Of a stretch of DNA of 38,239 bases, positions 25,797-35,355 are shown piece by piece. Within the stretch, counting starts at the first letter, position 1. Each line of letters opens with the position of its first letter. The notes beneath the pieces were generated by a model. The model was given only the letters and a program-made list of their open reading frames with translations. It was not told the origin of the DNA and searched no databases. The translations under genes and the position numbers were made by a program. This DNA comes from Flavobacteriaceae bacterium (GTDB lineage Bacteria > Bacteroidota > Bacteroidia > Flavobacteriales > Flavobacteriaceae): contig CANBOV010000019.1 of assembly GCA_947371275.1 (NCBI GenBank), positions 1 through 38,239 of the forward strand, written 5' to 3'.

Positions 25797-26984
25797 TTAT
25801 GAAATTACTCCTGAACCAACTAATTCATCGCCAATATTCCATGCTACAAATTGTCCTTCGGTTATCGCAGATTGCGGTTCGTTAAAAGAAACGTATAATC
25901 CGCTTTCAAATTGATACAAAGTCGCTTTTTGCAATGCCTGACGGTAACGAATACGAGCCATGACTTCAAGTGATTCTCCAGTGTTCAAAGCCAAATCTTT
26001 ACGAATCCAATGAATTTCAGAAGGTTTAACACGCAATGTTTTTTTATAGAGACCAGGATGACTGGAACCTTGCCCAGTAAAGATAGTATTGGATTTTACA
26101 TCCGTTGCAATAATAAATAGTGCTTCCTTGGTCCCTCCTACATTTAAACCTTTTCTCTGTCCAATAGTAAAATAATGTGCTCCTTGATGTTTACCTACTA
26201 CTTTACCACTTTCAGGCACGTAAGTAATGCCTTTAGATTCAAAAATCAATTGTTCCTCCAATGAATTAAATACTGGGTACTCTTTACTAAACAATTCACT
26301 CTCAAAATCGATTTCATATATCAATCCTTCTTTTGGTTGGAGTTGTTGTTGTAAAAATTCAGGTAAACGCACTTTTCCTATGAAGCATAATCCTTGAGAA
26401 TCTTTCTTTTCTGCGGTGACCAAATCCAATTGCATAGCAATTTCACGAACTTGAGGTTTAGTCAATTCACCTATGGGAAATAATGCTTTTGCTAGTTGTT
26501 CTTGCGATAATTGACATAAGAAATAGGACTGATCTTTATTATCGTCTTTTCCGGCTAAAAGTTGGTAAACTAATTCTCCATCCACTTCCAATGATCCTTT
26601 GCGACAATAGTGTCCTGTGGCAACAAAATCAGCTCCAAGACTTAGCGCAATCTTCATGAAAACATCAAATTTGATTTCGCGATTGCACAATACATCAGGA
26701 TTTGGAGTTCGTCCTTGCTCGTACTCGTTGAACATATAGTCCACGATTTTTTCTTTGTATTGTTCGCTTAAATCTACTGTCTGAAAAGGAATTCCGAGTT
26801 TTTCTGCTACCAGTAGCGCATCGTTGCTATCTTCAAGCCAGGGACATTCATTGGAAATAGTTACAGAATCATCATGCCAATTCTTCATAAAAAGCCCAAT
26901 GACGTCATAGCCTTGTTCTTTTAATAAATAAGCGGCAACACTAGAATCTACACCTCCTGAAAGCCCTACTACAACTCGTTTCAT
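25797..26984 (-). CDS. mnmA: tRNA-specific 2-thiouridylase MnmA
   Basis: It thiolates U34 of the wobble position in tRNA-Lys, tRNA-Glu and tRNA-Gln, using sulfur relayed to an active-site cysteine. It has 395 residues, somewhat longer than the E. coli protein. The PP-loop [13 protein letters not shown] (residues 9-21) binds ATP. The catalytic cysteine pair is C100 in [14 protein letters not shown] and C200 in DSQGLCFIG, at positions nearly identical to those in E. coli. [12 protein letters not shown] is also conserved. An insertion around residues 218-255 (rich in Glu/Phe) extends the linker before the tRNA-binding beta domain, as in other Bacteroidota. A -7 box lies 20 bases upstream. Confidence 0.97.
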   Translation of the reverse strand: MKRVVVGLSGGVDSSVAAYLLKEQGYDVIGLFMKNWHDDSVTISNECPWLEDSNDALLVAEKLGIPFQTVDLSEQYKEKIVDYMFNEYEQGRTPNPDVLCNREIKFDVFMKIALSLGADFVATGHYCRKGSLEVDGELVYQLLAGKDDNKDQSYFLCQLSQEQLAKALFPIGELTKPQVREIAMQLDLVTAEKKDSQGLCFIGKVRLPEFLQQQLQPKEGLIYEIDFESELFSKEYPVFNSLEEQLIFESKGITYVPESGKVVGKHQGAHYFTIGQRKGLNVGGTKEALFIIATDVKSNTIFTGQGSSHPGLYKKTLRVKPSEIHWIRKDLALNTGESLEVMARIRYRQALQKATLYQFESGLYVSFNEPQSAITEGQFVAWNIGDELVGSGVIS

Positions 26985-27004
26985 TTTACAGTAAAATTTG
27001 ACTG

Positions 27005-27012
27005 CAAAATTA
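27005..27012 (-). promoter_or_regulatory. -7 promoter box for mnmA
   Basis: The minus strand reads TAATTTTG, an exact TAnnTTTG match in the 33-base gap before mnmA and 20 bases from its ATG. No TTG at the -33 distance. Confidence 0.45.
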
Positions 27013-27017
27013 CTTGA

Positions 27018-27725
27018 TTATTTGGAATCTTCTATGGGTTTAACTCTTTTTTGGAATTTCTTTCCTTGCTTATTCATATTAACCTCTTTCATCTTTCCTT
27101 TTTCAAGAATCTTCCAAAGGCCTACTTTCTTTCCGTTTTTATAAATTCCTTGACTAGCAATTTGCCCCAGTGGATCTCTAAAAATTGCAGGGCCGTCATA
27201 TTCACCATTTTTATATATAGTTTCTTCCATAACTACTCCATCTTCGGTATAGCTTTTATAAGGACCGTCTTTAATTCCATTTACATATGAAGTATCCTCA
27301 GCAATTTTACCATTTAAATAAAACACTTTTCTGAGGCCGTTTAATTTTCCGTTGCTATAATATTCCAGCGTCATAATCACAGGGGAATCCTCATGGTAAT
27401 ATTTCCATTCTCCTTCAAATTGTTTATTGACTACTTTACCCTCACTTACTTTATTACTTTTTTGACTGTAAAAAATAGTGTAACAAGAATTATCGATGGG
27501 ATTAAACTCTCTAGTGGCTATTACTGTTCCCGCTTTAGTATCATCAAAAAACTTAAATATCCCCACTTCTTTTCCGTGCTCAAAAGTACCTTCATAACGT
27601 GGACGTTTTGATTCTTCATAGATTCCTTTCCAGACACCCTGTTTCTTTCCATTGTCGTCCAATTTGTTATACTCTTGTGCGTATGATGTAAGTGTGGCAA
27701 GCAACAAAAAAACTAAATATTTCAT
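27018..27725 (-). CDS. MORN-variant (YwqK-like) repeat protein, exported
   Basis: A protein of 235 residues from the ATG at 27725 (three more if the ATG at 27734 is used). Signal peptide MKYLVFLLLATLTSYAQ is followed by at least six MORN-repeat-variant units of about 22-24 residues. Examples are KKQGVWKGIYEESKRPRYEGTF, GKLNGLRKVFYLNGKIAEDT and NGIKDGPYKSYTEDG. The family is often labelled 'toxin-antitoxin system YwqK family antitoxin', but no toxin is present here, and an exported single-copy MORN protein is not an antitoxin in any obvious way. The basic tail (KQGKKFQKRVKPIEDSK) could bind nucleic acid or lipid. It sits upstream of mnmA on the same strand and has its own -7 box with a palindrome next to it. 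Confidence 0.85.
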   Translation of the reverse strand: MKYLVFLLLATLTSYAQEYNKLDDNGKKQGVWKGIYEESKRPRYEGTFEHGKEVGIFKFFDDTKAGTVIATREFNPIDNSCYTIFYSQKSNKVSEGKVVNKQFEGEWKYYHEDSPVIMTLEYYSNGKLNGLRKVFYLNGKIAEDTSYVNGIKDGPYKSYTEDGVVMEETIYKNGEYDGPAIFRDPLGQIASQGIYKNGKKVGLWKILEKGKMKEVNMNKQGKKFQKRVKPIEDSK

Positions 27726-27785
27726 AAAACTCATTTTAAATATAACGTTAAAAAAATCATTTTAGTATGACCTCTAAAAACTATC

Positions 27786-27812
27786 CAAAAATAGAAAAGA
27801 TATTTGCAAATA
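27786..27812 (-). promoter_or_regulatory. -7 box and adjoining palindrome upstream of the MORN protein gene
   Basis: The minus strand reads TATTTTTG at 27786-27793, an exact TAnnTTTG. Seven bases upstream is a perfect 12-bp palindrome TATTTGCAAATA (27801-27812), between the -7 and -33 positions, where a repressor would block polymerase. The start codon is 52-61 bases downstream. Confidence 0.45.
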
Positions 27813-27907
27813 GTTAACAATACAAACCTAAAACTAATATAAATTCATGTCTAGATACTAGTTACATCATAAGATTCATAAAACTTTAAATAGTTTATAA
27901 AAAATAG

Positions 27908-27940
27908 TTGTCAATTTGTATTGAATATTTTTTATATTTG
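27908..27940 (+). promoter_or_regulatory. Promoter of the fasciclin-domain lipoprotein gene
   Basis: TTG at 27908-27910 and TATATTTG at 27933-27940 with a 22-base spacer fit the Flavobacterium -33/-7 consensus. The start codon is 23 bases downstream. Confidence 0.65.
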
Positions 27941-27963
27941 AAAAAAATTAAACCTTACTATTA

Positions 27964-28515
27964 ATGAAAAAACTAATTAAAAAAATTGCCTTAGTAGCTG
28001 TCGCTTTTCTAGCGTTTTCTTGCTCTACATCAGAAACTGGTAACAAAAGTTTAGGCACTGTATCAATTGCTACCCTTGCAAAATCAACTCCGACTTTAAC
28101 TAGTTTTTCTGAGGCTTTAGATGTAGCTGGTTTAACCTCAACATTTGAAACTTCGGGAAATATGACTGTTTTCGCACCTAGTAATGAAGCAATAGCCTCT
28201 TTATTAAGCGCATTAGGAGAACCAAGTTTAGAACAATTGGAAATTGACCAACCAGGAGTATTAGCCAAAGTTTTAAAGTACCATGTAGTTGCTGACTCTA
28301 GAGTACTTTCTACCGAGTTAACAGATGGTATGACTGTAAATACATTGTTAGGACAAAGCTTTACTGTTAATATTAACACAGAACTAAATGAAATTACATT
28401 AACAGATGTTAATCCATTGACTGATGGCGCTTCTTACATTACAGCAAGAGACATCAAATGTTCTAATGGTTTAGTTCATACTATTGATTCAGTATTATTA
28501 CCAAATTTAGAATAA
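27964..28515 (+). CDS. Fasciclin (FAS1) domain lipoprotein
   Basis: A 183-residue predicted lipoprotein. The signal peptide ends in the lipobox LAFSC (C20), and one FAS1 domain spans about residues 30-182. The two conserved FAS1 motifs are present: TVFAPSNEAI (H1) and NGLVHTIDSVLLP (H2), with the intervening KYHVV. FAS1 domains mediate adhesion between proteins or to carbohydrate at cell surfaces. In bacteria they occur as secreted or membrane-anchored proteins, here probably outer-membrane tethered. The gene is a one-gene transcription unit on the plus strand with its own promoter and terminator, inserted between minus-strand housekeeping genes (mnmA/MORN and yidC). Confidence 0.92.
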   Translation: MKKLIKKIALVAVAFLAFSCSTSETGNKSLGTVSIATLAKSTPTLTSFSEALDVAGLTSTFETSGNMTVFAPSNEAIASLLSALGEPSLEQLEIDQPGVLAKVLKYHVVADSRVLSTELTDGMTVNTLLGQSFTVNINTELNEITLTDVNPLTDGASYITARDIKCSNGLVHTIDSVLLPNLE

Positions 28516-28530
28516 TCAATAATTATCTAA

Positions 28531-28568
28531 AATAAAAAAAGGAGGCTTATAAGCCTCCTTTTTTTATT
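28531..28568. terminator. Bidirectional terminator after the fasciclin gene
   Basis: A perfect 38-bp palindrome: AAAAAAAGGAGGCTTA followed by its reverse complement, with A and T runs on both sides. The transcript forms a very strong hairpin followed by a U run in either direction. It begins 15 bases after the fasciclin stop codon. Confidence 0.95.
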
Positions 28569-28712
28569 CCTACCAACACCGTCTATCTTCTTTTTAAGCT
28601 TACAAACTCATAGTAAGAGCATGTTTATATCCATAATCATTTGACTCTCTTAAAATTCCATTTATTTGATCTCTAATAAACAAAACTCTAGTTTGCAGTT
28701 TACTATTTAAAA

Positions 28713-28751
28713 ACAAAAAAAAAGGCTACTAAGTAATTTCAGTAGCCTTTT
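28713..28751 (-). terminator. Rho-independent terminator of yidC
   Basis: An 11-bp perfect stem (AAAAGGCTACT / AGTAGCCTTTT) with a 10-base loop, preceded on the plus strand by an A run that becomes the U tract on the minus strand. It lies 15 bases after the yidC stop codon at 28767. Confidence 0.93.
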
Positions 28752-28766
28752 AAATTATAGTAATTG

Positions 28767-30665
28767 TTATTTTTTCTTGTTTTGAATCTGTTTTTGAGCT
28801 TCAGCTTGTTCCATCATTTCTCTCATTTTCTTTTGGAATTTACCTTCAGATTTTGGCTTAGTTTTATTTTCTTGAATCTGAGAATGAATTCTATCGCTAT
28901 TAATAAAATACTTTTTGATTACTAGCATAATTCCGATTGTAATTAAGTTAGATATAAAGTTGTATAAACTTAAACCTGATCCATAGCTATTGAAGAATAT
29001 CAACATCATTATAGGAGAAATGTAAATCATCATTTTCATGATTTTGGTCATATCTGGCATACCTTCTTGTTGTGGCGTTGCCATTTGTTGATCTCCTGAA
29101 GTCATTTTCATATAAAAGAAAATAGCTATGGCTGCCAAAATTGGAAACAAACTGATGTGATCGCCATATAACGGAATACGGAATGGCAATTTTACCACTT
29201 GGTCAAAAGACGACAAATCATCTGCCCAAAGGAAACTTTTTTGACGCAATTGAAATGCAGATGGGAAGAACTGAAACGAGGCATACATAAAAGGAATCTG
29301 GATTAAAGCGGGGATACAACCCGCCATAGGATTAACTCCTGCTTTGTTGTACAACTTCATTGTTTCCTGTTGCTTTTTCATTGGATCTTTTTTGAATTTT
29401 TCACCAATCTCCATTATTTCCGGACGTAATACTTTCATCTTGGCTTGAGACAAGAACGATTTAAAAGTAATTGGTGACATGGCAATTTTAATTAATATCG
29501 TAAAGATTATAATTGCAATACCTAGGCCCATAAATGAGCTCAAAAACCCAAAAAGCGGAATAAAAATAAATTTATTTATCCAACCAAAAATCCCCCAACC
29601 TAATGGAATGATTTTATCCATTCCTCGATCGTATTCCTTAAGCGTCTTGTAATCTGTTGGACCAAAATACCAATTCATTTTATAATCTAGCTCACCATTA
29701 TTAGCCACTAAAGGCACGTTAGCTTTAAATTGTTTTGTGAATATTGTATCCACTTTTTCATCACTAACCAAATTTGTTGAATGCAACTTTGAAGTTGCAA
29801 AAGGAGTTTTGGTCAATAATATAGTAGAGAAAAAGTGTTGTTTAAAAGCAATGTAGGAAACTTTTGCAGGTGTTTCTTCCTTGTCTTTACCTTGACCAAC
29901 ATAATTATCTTTTCCGTCTTCATATTCGTAACGAATATCAGCATATCTATTTTCATAGGAAATACTTATTTCATTTCTATATGATTTCAGATCCCATTGT
30001 AAATCTATAGGTTTTGAAGTATTCAATACGGAACTCAATCCCTGAGAATGAATATCAAAATCAATTAAATACTTATTTGGTGCTAATACATATTTATATT
30101 CCAAGTACTCATTGGCTCCTGCTTTCAACTTCATAGAAAGAATTTGATTCTCCCCTACTTTGGATAAAGTTGGCTCAAAATACAATTCACTTGTACTTAA
30201 AACGCGGTTGTCTTTTGTTTGCAATTGCAAATTAAAACATGCATTATTGTCTTTAATTAATTCAACCAATTGTTTTGAATCTTTCTTGAATCGCTCAAAT
30301 TGCTTTAAAGTTGCTTGGACTATATACCCTCCTTTATTTGCAATTTTAAGTTTAATGTACTCATTTTCCAATGTAGTAAAATCCTCTTTGGCAGAAGGTA
30401 AGGTTGCAGAATAGGCAAAGCTCCCCAATGCTCCTTGCAGTTTTTGAATCTTTAGAGAATCGGTCACAGTGGTATCAGATATAGCAGCAGCAACTTCTTT
30501 AGAAGGTGAAGCTACTTCTTTAGCTTTAGCTGCTTTTTCAGTTTTGGCCTTTTCTTGTTGCTCTTTGAGTTCGGTTTGACGATTATTGTACATCATCCAC
30601 ATGATGATTACGAAGATTAAACCAAAACCAATAATTGTATTAAAATCAAATTTCTTTTGTTCCAT
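28767..30665 (-). CDS. yidC: Membrane protein insertase YidC
   Basis: Inner-membrane insertase/chaperone that inserts membrane proteins with or without the Sec translocon. It has 632 residues, longer than E. coli YidC (548). A single N-terminal transmembrane helix (residues about 10-27) is followed by a charged linker (KEQQEKAKTEKAAKAK) and a large periplasmic beta-sandwich domain (about 75-350). The insertase core (about 365-595) has five transmembrane helices, including FIFIPLFGFLSSFMGLGIAI and the conserved IKIAMSPITFKSFLSQAKM. A lysine there (in ILIKIAMSP) takes the place of the conserved arginine of the hydrophilic groove, as in some Bacteroidota. The C-terminus is strongly basic and coiled (KTKPKSEGKFQKKMREMMEQ), suggesting ribosome contact. 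It lies 48 bases after pyrG. Confidence 0.96.
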   Translation of the reverse strand: MEQKKFDFNTIIGFGLIFVIIMWMMYNNRQTELKEQQEKAKTEKAAKAKEVASPSKEVAAAISDTTVTDSLKIQKLQGALGSFAYSATLPSAKEDFTTLENEYIKLKIANKGGYIVQATLKQFERFKKDSKQLVELIKDNNACFNLQLQTKDNRVLSTSELYFEPTLSKVGENQILSMKLKAGANEYLEYKYVLAPNKYLIDFDIHSQGLSSVLNTSKPIDLQWDLKSYRNEISISYENRYADIRYEYEDGKDNYVGQGKDKEETPAKVSYIAFKQHFFSTILLTKTPFATSKLHSTNLVSDEKVDTIFTKQFKANVPLVANNGELDYKMNWYFGPTDYKTLKEYDRGMDKIIPLGWGIFGWINKFIFIPLFGFLSSFMGLGIAIIIFTILIKIAMSPITFKSFLSQAKMKVLRPEIMEIGEKFKKDPMKKQQETMKLYNKAGVNPMAGCIPALIQIPFMYASFQFFPSAFQLRQKSFLWADDLSSFDQVVKLPFRIPLYGDHISLFPILAAIAIFFYMKMTSGDQQMATPQQEGMPDMTKIMKMMIYISPIMMLIFFNSYGSGLSLYNFISNLITIGIMLVIKKYFINSDRIHSQIQENKTKPKSEGKFQKKMREMMEQAEAQKQIQNKKK

Positions 30666-30687
30666 TTTTAAGTATTTGTCATAAGTT

Positions 30688-30709
30688 GTAACAACCTTAT
30701 TGTTGTTAC
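30688..30709 (-). promoter_or_regulatory. Hairpin between pyrG and yidC
   Basis: GTAACAAC and GTTGTTAC form an 8-bp stem (nine with the flanking T-A pair) around a 6-base loop in the 48-base gap between the two genes. No T run follows on the minus strand, so it is at best a weak terminator or an mRNA processing or stability element that lets pyrG and yidC levels differ. Confidence 0.4.
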
Positions 30710-30713
30710 ACTT

Positions 30714-32381
<1,668 letters not shown>

Positions 32382-32383
32382 TT

Positions 32384-32412
32384 AATTTGAAGATTTTTGA
32401 ATTTGAAGATTT
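32384..32412. repeat. 13-bp direct repeat upstream of the pyrG promoter
   Basis: AATTTGAAGATTT occurs at 32384-32396 and 32400-32412, period 16 bases, just upstream of the pyrG -7 box. The nearby segment 32461-32475 contains the opposite orientation of its core (TTTTCAAATTTT). It may be an intergenic repeat or an operator. Confidence 0.5.
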
Positions 32413-32483
32413 GAAAAATTATTATTTTTTAGGTTTTAGAAGTAGTCCCTTTTACCACTTTAAATTTTCAAATTTTAGTATTT

Positions 32484-32717
32484 TTAAATTGGATTCGGAT
32501 ATTGCTTTTTAATATTGCGCACTAGTTGTTCCAATCCGTTAAGTTTTAGCTCATAAACCAATTGTAATTGCTCTCCAAGTGTTCCTTTTGGAAAACCTTT
32601 GTTGCTGTACCACACTACATAGTATTCGGGTAAATCAATGAGATAGTACCCTTCATATTTTCCGAAAGGCATTTTGGCATGTGCTAATTTAATGAGAAGA
32701 AGTTGTTGGGAGTTCAT
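32484..32717 (-). CDS. DUF3820 family protein
   Basis: A 77-residue cytoplasmic protein of the DUF3820 family. The pattern MPFGKYEGYYLIDLPEYYVVWYSNKGFPKGTLGEQLQLVYELK is close to the family core (FGKYKGxxIxDLPxxYLxWF). Members are sometimes called quorum-sensing-regulated virulence factors, after a Pseudomonas protein, but no biochemical activity is established to my knowledge. The related FGKYKG fold occurs next to exonuclease domains, so a nucleic-acid role is possible. It lies between pyrG and the OsmC gene on the same strand. Confidence 0.85.
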   Translation of the reverse strand: MNSQQLLLIKLAHAKMPFGKYEGYYLIDLPEYYVVWYSNKGFPKGTLGEQLQLVYELKLNGLEQLVRNIKKQYPNPI

Positions 32718-32791
32718 TTAAAATTGAGAATAATCCTTTAAACGTAGGAGAATGAAAGTTGCGTGTAAAATGAAATTCTCGATATTCTAAT

Positions 32792-33196
32792 TTATTTCCA
32801 ATTAAAGACAATTATTTTCTTAATATCAGGATGCAGGCTGTAAAAGACAGGACAAGTCATTGCGGTACGTTCCAATATGGTTTTGGTTTTATCATCCGTA
32901 TTCAAATTCATGTCAAATTCAATATGAATCTCTGAAATACGTCGAGGTTCTGTTTCCATAATTTTAGTAACCTCTGCCGTTGAACCTGAAAAATCAACTT
33001 CCATTTCACGGGCTTTGATCCCCATTACTGTAAACATACAACTAGCCAATCCATTTGCAACAGTATCGGTTGGTGAAAATGCCTCCCCTTTACCGTTATT
33101 ATCTAATGGAGCATCAGATATGATTTGACTTCCTGATTGTAAATGAATAGACGAAGTTCTTAAATCGCCTAAGTAAGTGACTTTTGAAGTGGGCAT
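32792..33196 (-). CDS. OsmC family peroxiredoxin-like protein
   Basis: A 134-residue protein of the OsmC/Ohr fold, which reduces organic hydroperoxides. The two redox cysteines are C53 in LASCMFTVMG and C115 in TAMTCPVFYSLHPD, at the expected distance. The chain looks slightly short but complete. The ATG overlaps the stop codon of the upstream LysM protein by one base (TAATG), so translation is probably coupled. It could belong to the YhfA subgroup, whose substrate is not settled. Confidence 0.93.
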   Translation of the reverse strand: MPTSKVTYLGDLRTSSIHLQSGSQIISDAPLDNNGKGEAFSPTDTVANGLASCMFTVMGIKAREMEVDFSGSTAEVTKIMETEPRRISEIHIEFDMNLNTDDKTKTILERTAMTCPVFYSLHPDIKKIIVFNWK

Positions 33197-35259
33197 TATA
33201 AAGCTTCTTTTATGGTTAAATCTTCGTCATAATATAAAATGTAAATTCCCTTATTTGTATATCCTGCAACCGTGTTAGCAACATACTCAAATTTGTTTTC
33301 AATTTGTTCTGAGGCAGCTGTCTGAATAGTTTCTGCAAACGGTTTGTCTTGTGATAAACGAATTAATGTATCAAACATAACATCAAACCCTCGAATAGCA
33401 TATTGATTAGGCAATATTTTATTTAACTTTTTATATTTTGCATCAAATTGGTTTGCGCCATCCGATTCATTAGGACGTGAAAACGAAGGGTATAACAATT
33501 TAAGTTTTGTCAATCTATTCAAAGTAATTTCTTCATAATCTAACGTTTCATTTGGTTCCATAATTACCAACTGCATTGGATATTCTTTTTGAAGATTCAT
33601 CATTGCAGTAGTTGTTGCCAAAATCATACTGGTACTTTCAGAAGCGATTACAACAAAATTAATCTTATCCTTTTGTAATCTAACTTTTAGACTATCTGAA
33701 ACCACACCTCCTTTTTCATTTAACCCTATAATCCTGACTCCCTTTTGTACATCTTGAAGATATTGCTTTACACTACTCTTTTTAGGATCTACGATCGCTA
33801 ACACATTACCTCCTTTGGCACGCATATAATCAAAAATAGAGGTGCGTAATAACTCTGTGGAAGGCATCGATTGATACAAATTTGGATATTTTTTTCCTGC
33901 CTCTTTAGATAGTGGAGATACTACTGGTATCTGAGGAACTAATTCGGCCAACTTTTCTACATTGAATTGATAAAAAGGGCCTACAATTGCGTCCATTGCA
34001 GCTAAATTTTCCTGAGTGACTAGGTTAGCTAAATTAGAAGTGTTTTTAGTTTCCTGTGAATCTAAAATTTTAATATTAACATTTAAGCCTAATACTTTTG
34101 CCGAATCAATTGCCATTAAAGCTCCTGAATAAAAATCCAAGGTTAGGTTTAAAAATTTATCTTTCTTTAAACGTGACTGCGTGGTGTTTAGCGTGTCACT
34201 TTCAATCTTTGAGATATTAAAGGGTAAAAGTAATGCGAGTTGTTTTCTCGCATTAGTGTTTAATTTATCCATTAAATTTCCTTGTCCTTTTGAAGGTTCA
34301 AGTTTGGGAAGTTCCTTCTTCGATATAATAGGAACCCTTAGTATCATACCGGGCTTAACCCCTCGTTTCAATTCGGGATTCAGTTCTAAAAGTTCACTTT
34401 CAGACATTCCGTATGTAGTTGCTATACTAGAAATGGTTTCGTTTGGTCTTACCACATATTCTTGTAAATATTTTTTTCCACTAGACGATGCCGCAGGAGT
34501 AGTAACAGGTTTTGTTATGGTGCTGGTATTAGCCTCTGTTTTAGCTGGAGTGTCAACAGCCATTTCTGTCCCTGAAACTTTCAATTTCATTCCTATTGGG
34601 AAACTATTTAAAATTTGCGGGTTGAGTTGTTCTAATTCTTCTATGGTCATCCCATACCGTTTAGAAACTCCGTATTTAGTTTCTTTGGGTTCTATTACAT
34701 GATAGCTGATTTCACCTTTGGGAGCTTCTTTAATTACCTCGTTAGATGTTTCTTTTACTACTTCCCTAACCACTTCTTTGACTGGCTCTATTTTGGCAAC
34801 CACTGTCGTGGGTTGTTCTCCGGTGGATGCAGGAATTTTAATGTTTTGCCCAATCTTTAATCCGTTTTTCAACAAATCACTATTGGCCTCTTTCAAGGCG
34901 TCAACAGTTACATTATATTGCTTTGAAATGCTATATAATGTCTCTTTAGGTTGGACTAAATGGGTCGTGGGGGGATTTCCTTGCTGAACTGCCTTTGGCG
35001 CTATTACTGCAACAGAAGTGGCAGAAGTAGTAACACTAGTAGGCGGAATTAACAACACACTACTCAATTGAATTCCGTTTTGAGAATCAGGGTTGAGCTT
35101 GTAAATATCAAAAGGAGTAACTTTATATTTTTGGGCTATACTATTAATAGTTTCACCTTTAGTTACAGTATGCTTTATGTATTTTTCTTGTTTCGCTGAA
35201 ACAGTATACATAAACGAAAATACTGTTAGTAGAATTGAAAAAAGAATACGGTTTTTCAT
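33196..35259 (-). CDS. LysM-repeat and periplasmic-binding-domain (PBP1-like) protein
   Basis: A 687-residue exported protein. Signal peptide MKNRILFSILLTVFSFMYTVSA is followed by four LysM domains at about 27-71, 99-142, 186-228 and 266-310, each with the pattern VxKGET/VxPKETxxSIxxxY. LysM domains bind GlcNAc-containing peptidoglycan. The linker at about 157-182 is a Glu/Lys/Val repeat. Residues about 335-680 form a type I periplasmic-binding (leucine-binding-like) fold, with FYSGALMAIDSAKVLGLNVN, IVGPFYQFNVEKLAELV and VVSPLSKEAGKKYPN. This layout recurs next to guaA and osmC in flavobacterial genomes, as far as I recall. It may sense or organise cell-wall fragments, since no ABC permease is nearby. 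The substrate is unknown. Confidence 0.88.
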   Translation of the reverse strand: MKNRILFSILLTVFSFMYTVSAKQEKYIKHTVTKGETINSIAQKYKVTPFDIYKLNPDSQNGIQLSSVLLIPPTSVTTSATSVAVIAPKAVQQGNPPTTHLVQPKETLYSISKQYNVTVDALKEANSDLLKNGLKIGQNIKIPASTGEQPTTVVAKIEPVKEVVREVVKETSNEVIKEAPKGEISYHVIEPKETKYGVSKRYGMTIEELEQLNPQILNSFPIGMKLKVSGTEMAVDTPAKTEANTSTITKPVTTPAASSSGKKYLQEYVVRPNETISSIATTYGMSESELLELNPELKRGVKPGMILRVPIISKKELPKLEPSKGQGNLMDKLNTNARKQLALLLPFNISKIESDTLNTTQSRLKKDKFLNLTLDFYSGALMAIDSAKVLGLNVNIKILDSQETKNTSNLANLVTQENLAAMDAIVGPFYQFNVEKLAELVPQIPVVSPLSKEAGKKYPNLYQSMPSTELLRTSIFDYMRAKGGNVLAIVDPKKSSVKQYLQDVQKGVRIIGLNEKGGVVSDSLKVRLQKDKINFVVIASESTSMILATTTAMMNLQKEYPMQLVIMEPNETLDYEEITLNRLTKLKLLYPSFSRPNESDGANQFDAKYKKLNKILPNQYAIRGFDVMFDTLIRLSQDKPFAETIQTAASEQIENKFEYVANTVAGYTNKGIYILYYDEDLTIKEAL

Positions 35260-35335
35260 GTACTTGTTGTTTTATTGAAGGCTAAAATTAGCAAAACTTT
35301 TTTATTCTAAAGCAAATAACCGATTTTTTTTAACC

Positions 35336-35349
35336 GTTTATCGATAAAC
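35336..35349. repeat. 14-bp perfect palindrome downstream of guaA
   Basis: GTTTATCGATAAAC is fully self-complementary and sits in the 96-base gap between guaA and the LysM gene, six bases beyond the guaA stop codon. An A tract, not a T tract, follows on the minus strand, so it is not a normal terminator. It may bind a dimeric regulator. Confidence 0.45.
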
Positions 35350-35355
35350 CGAGTA

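Noticed and set aside
27018..27725. Toxin-antitoxin system (YwqK family label)
   Set aside because: The product has a signal peptide and no partner toxin is encoded nearby, so the common family label is not supported.
27948..28379. Minus-strand frame of 143 codons opposite the fasciclin gene
   Set aside because: The plus-strand gene has a lipobox, both FAS1 motifs, a promoter and a terminator. The minus-strand frame is its shadow.
35336..35349. Terminator of guaA at the GTTTATCGATAAAC palindrome
   Set aside because: On the minus strand the palindrome is followed by an A tract, not T, so it cannot act as a standard intrinsic terminator.
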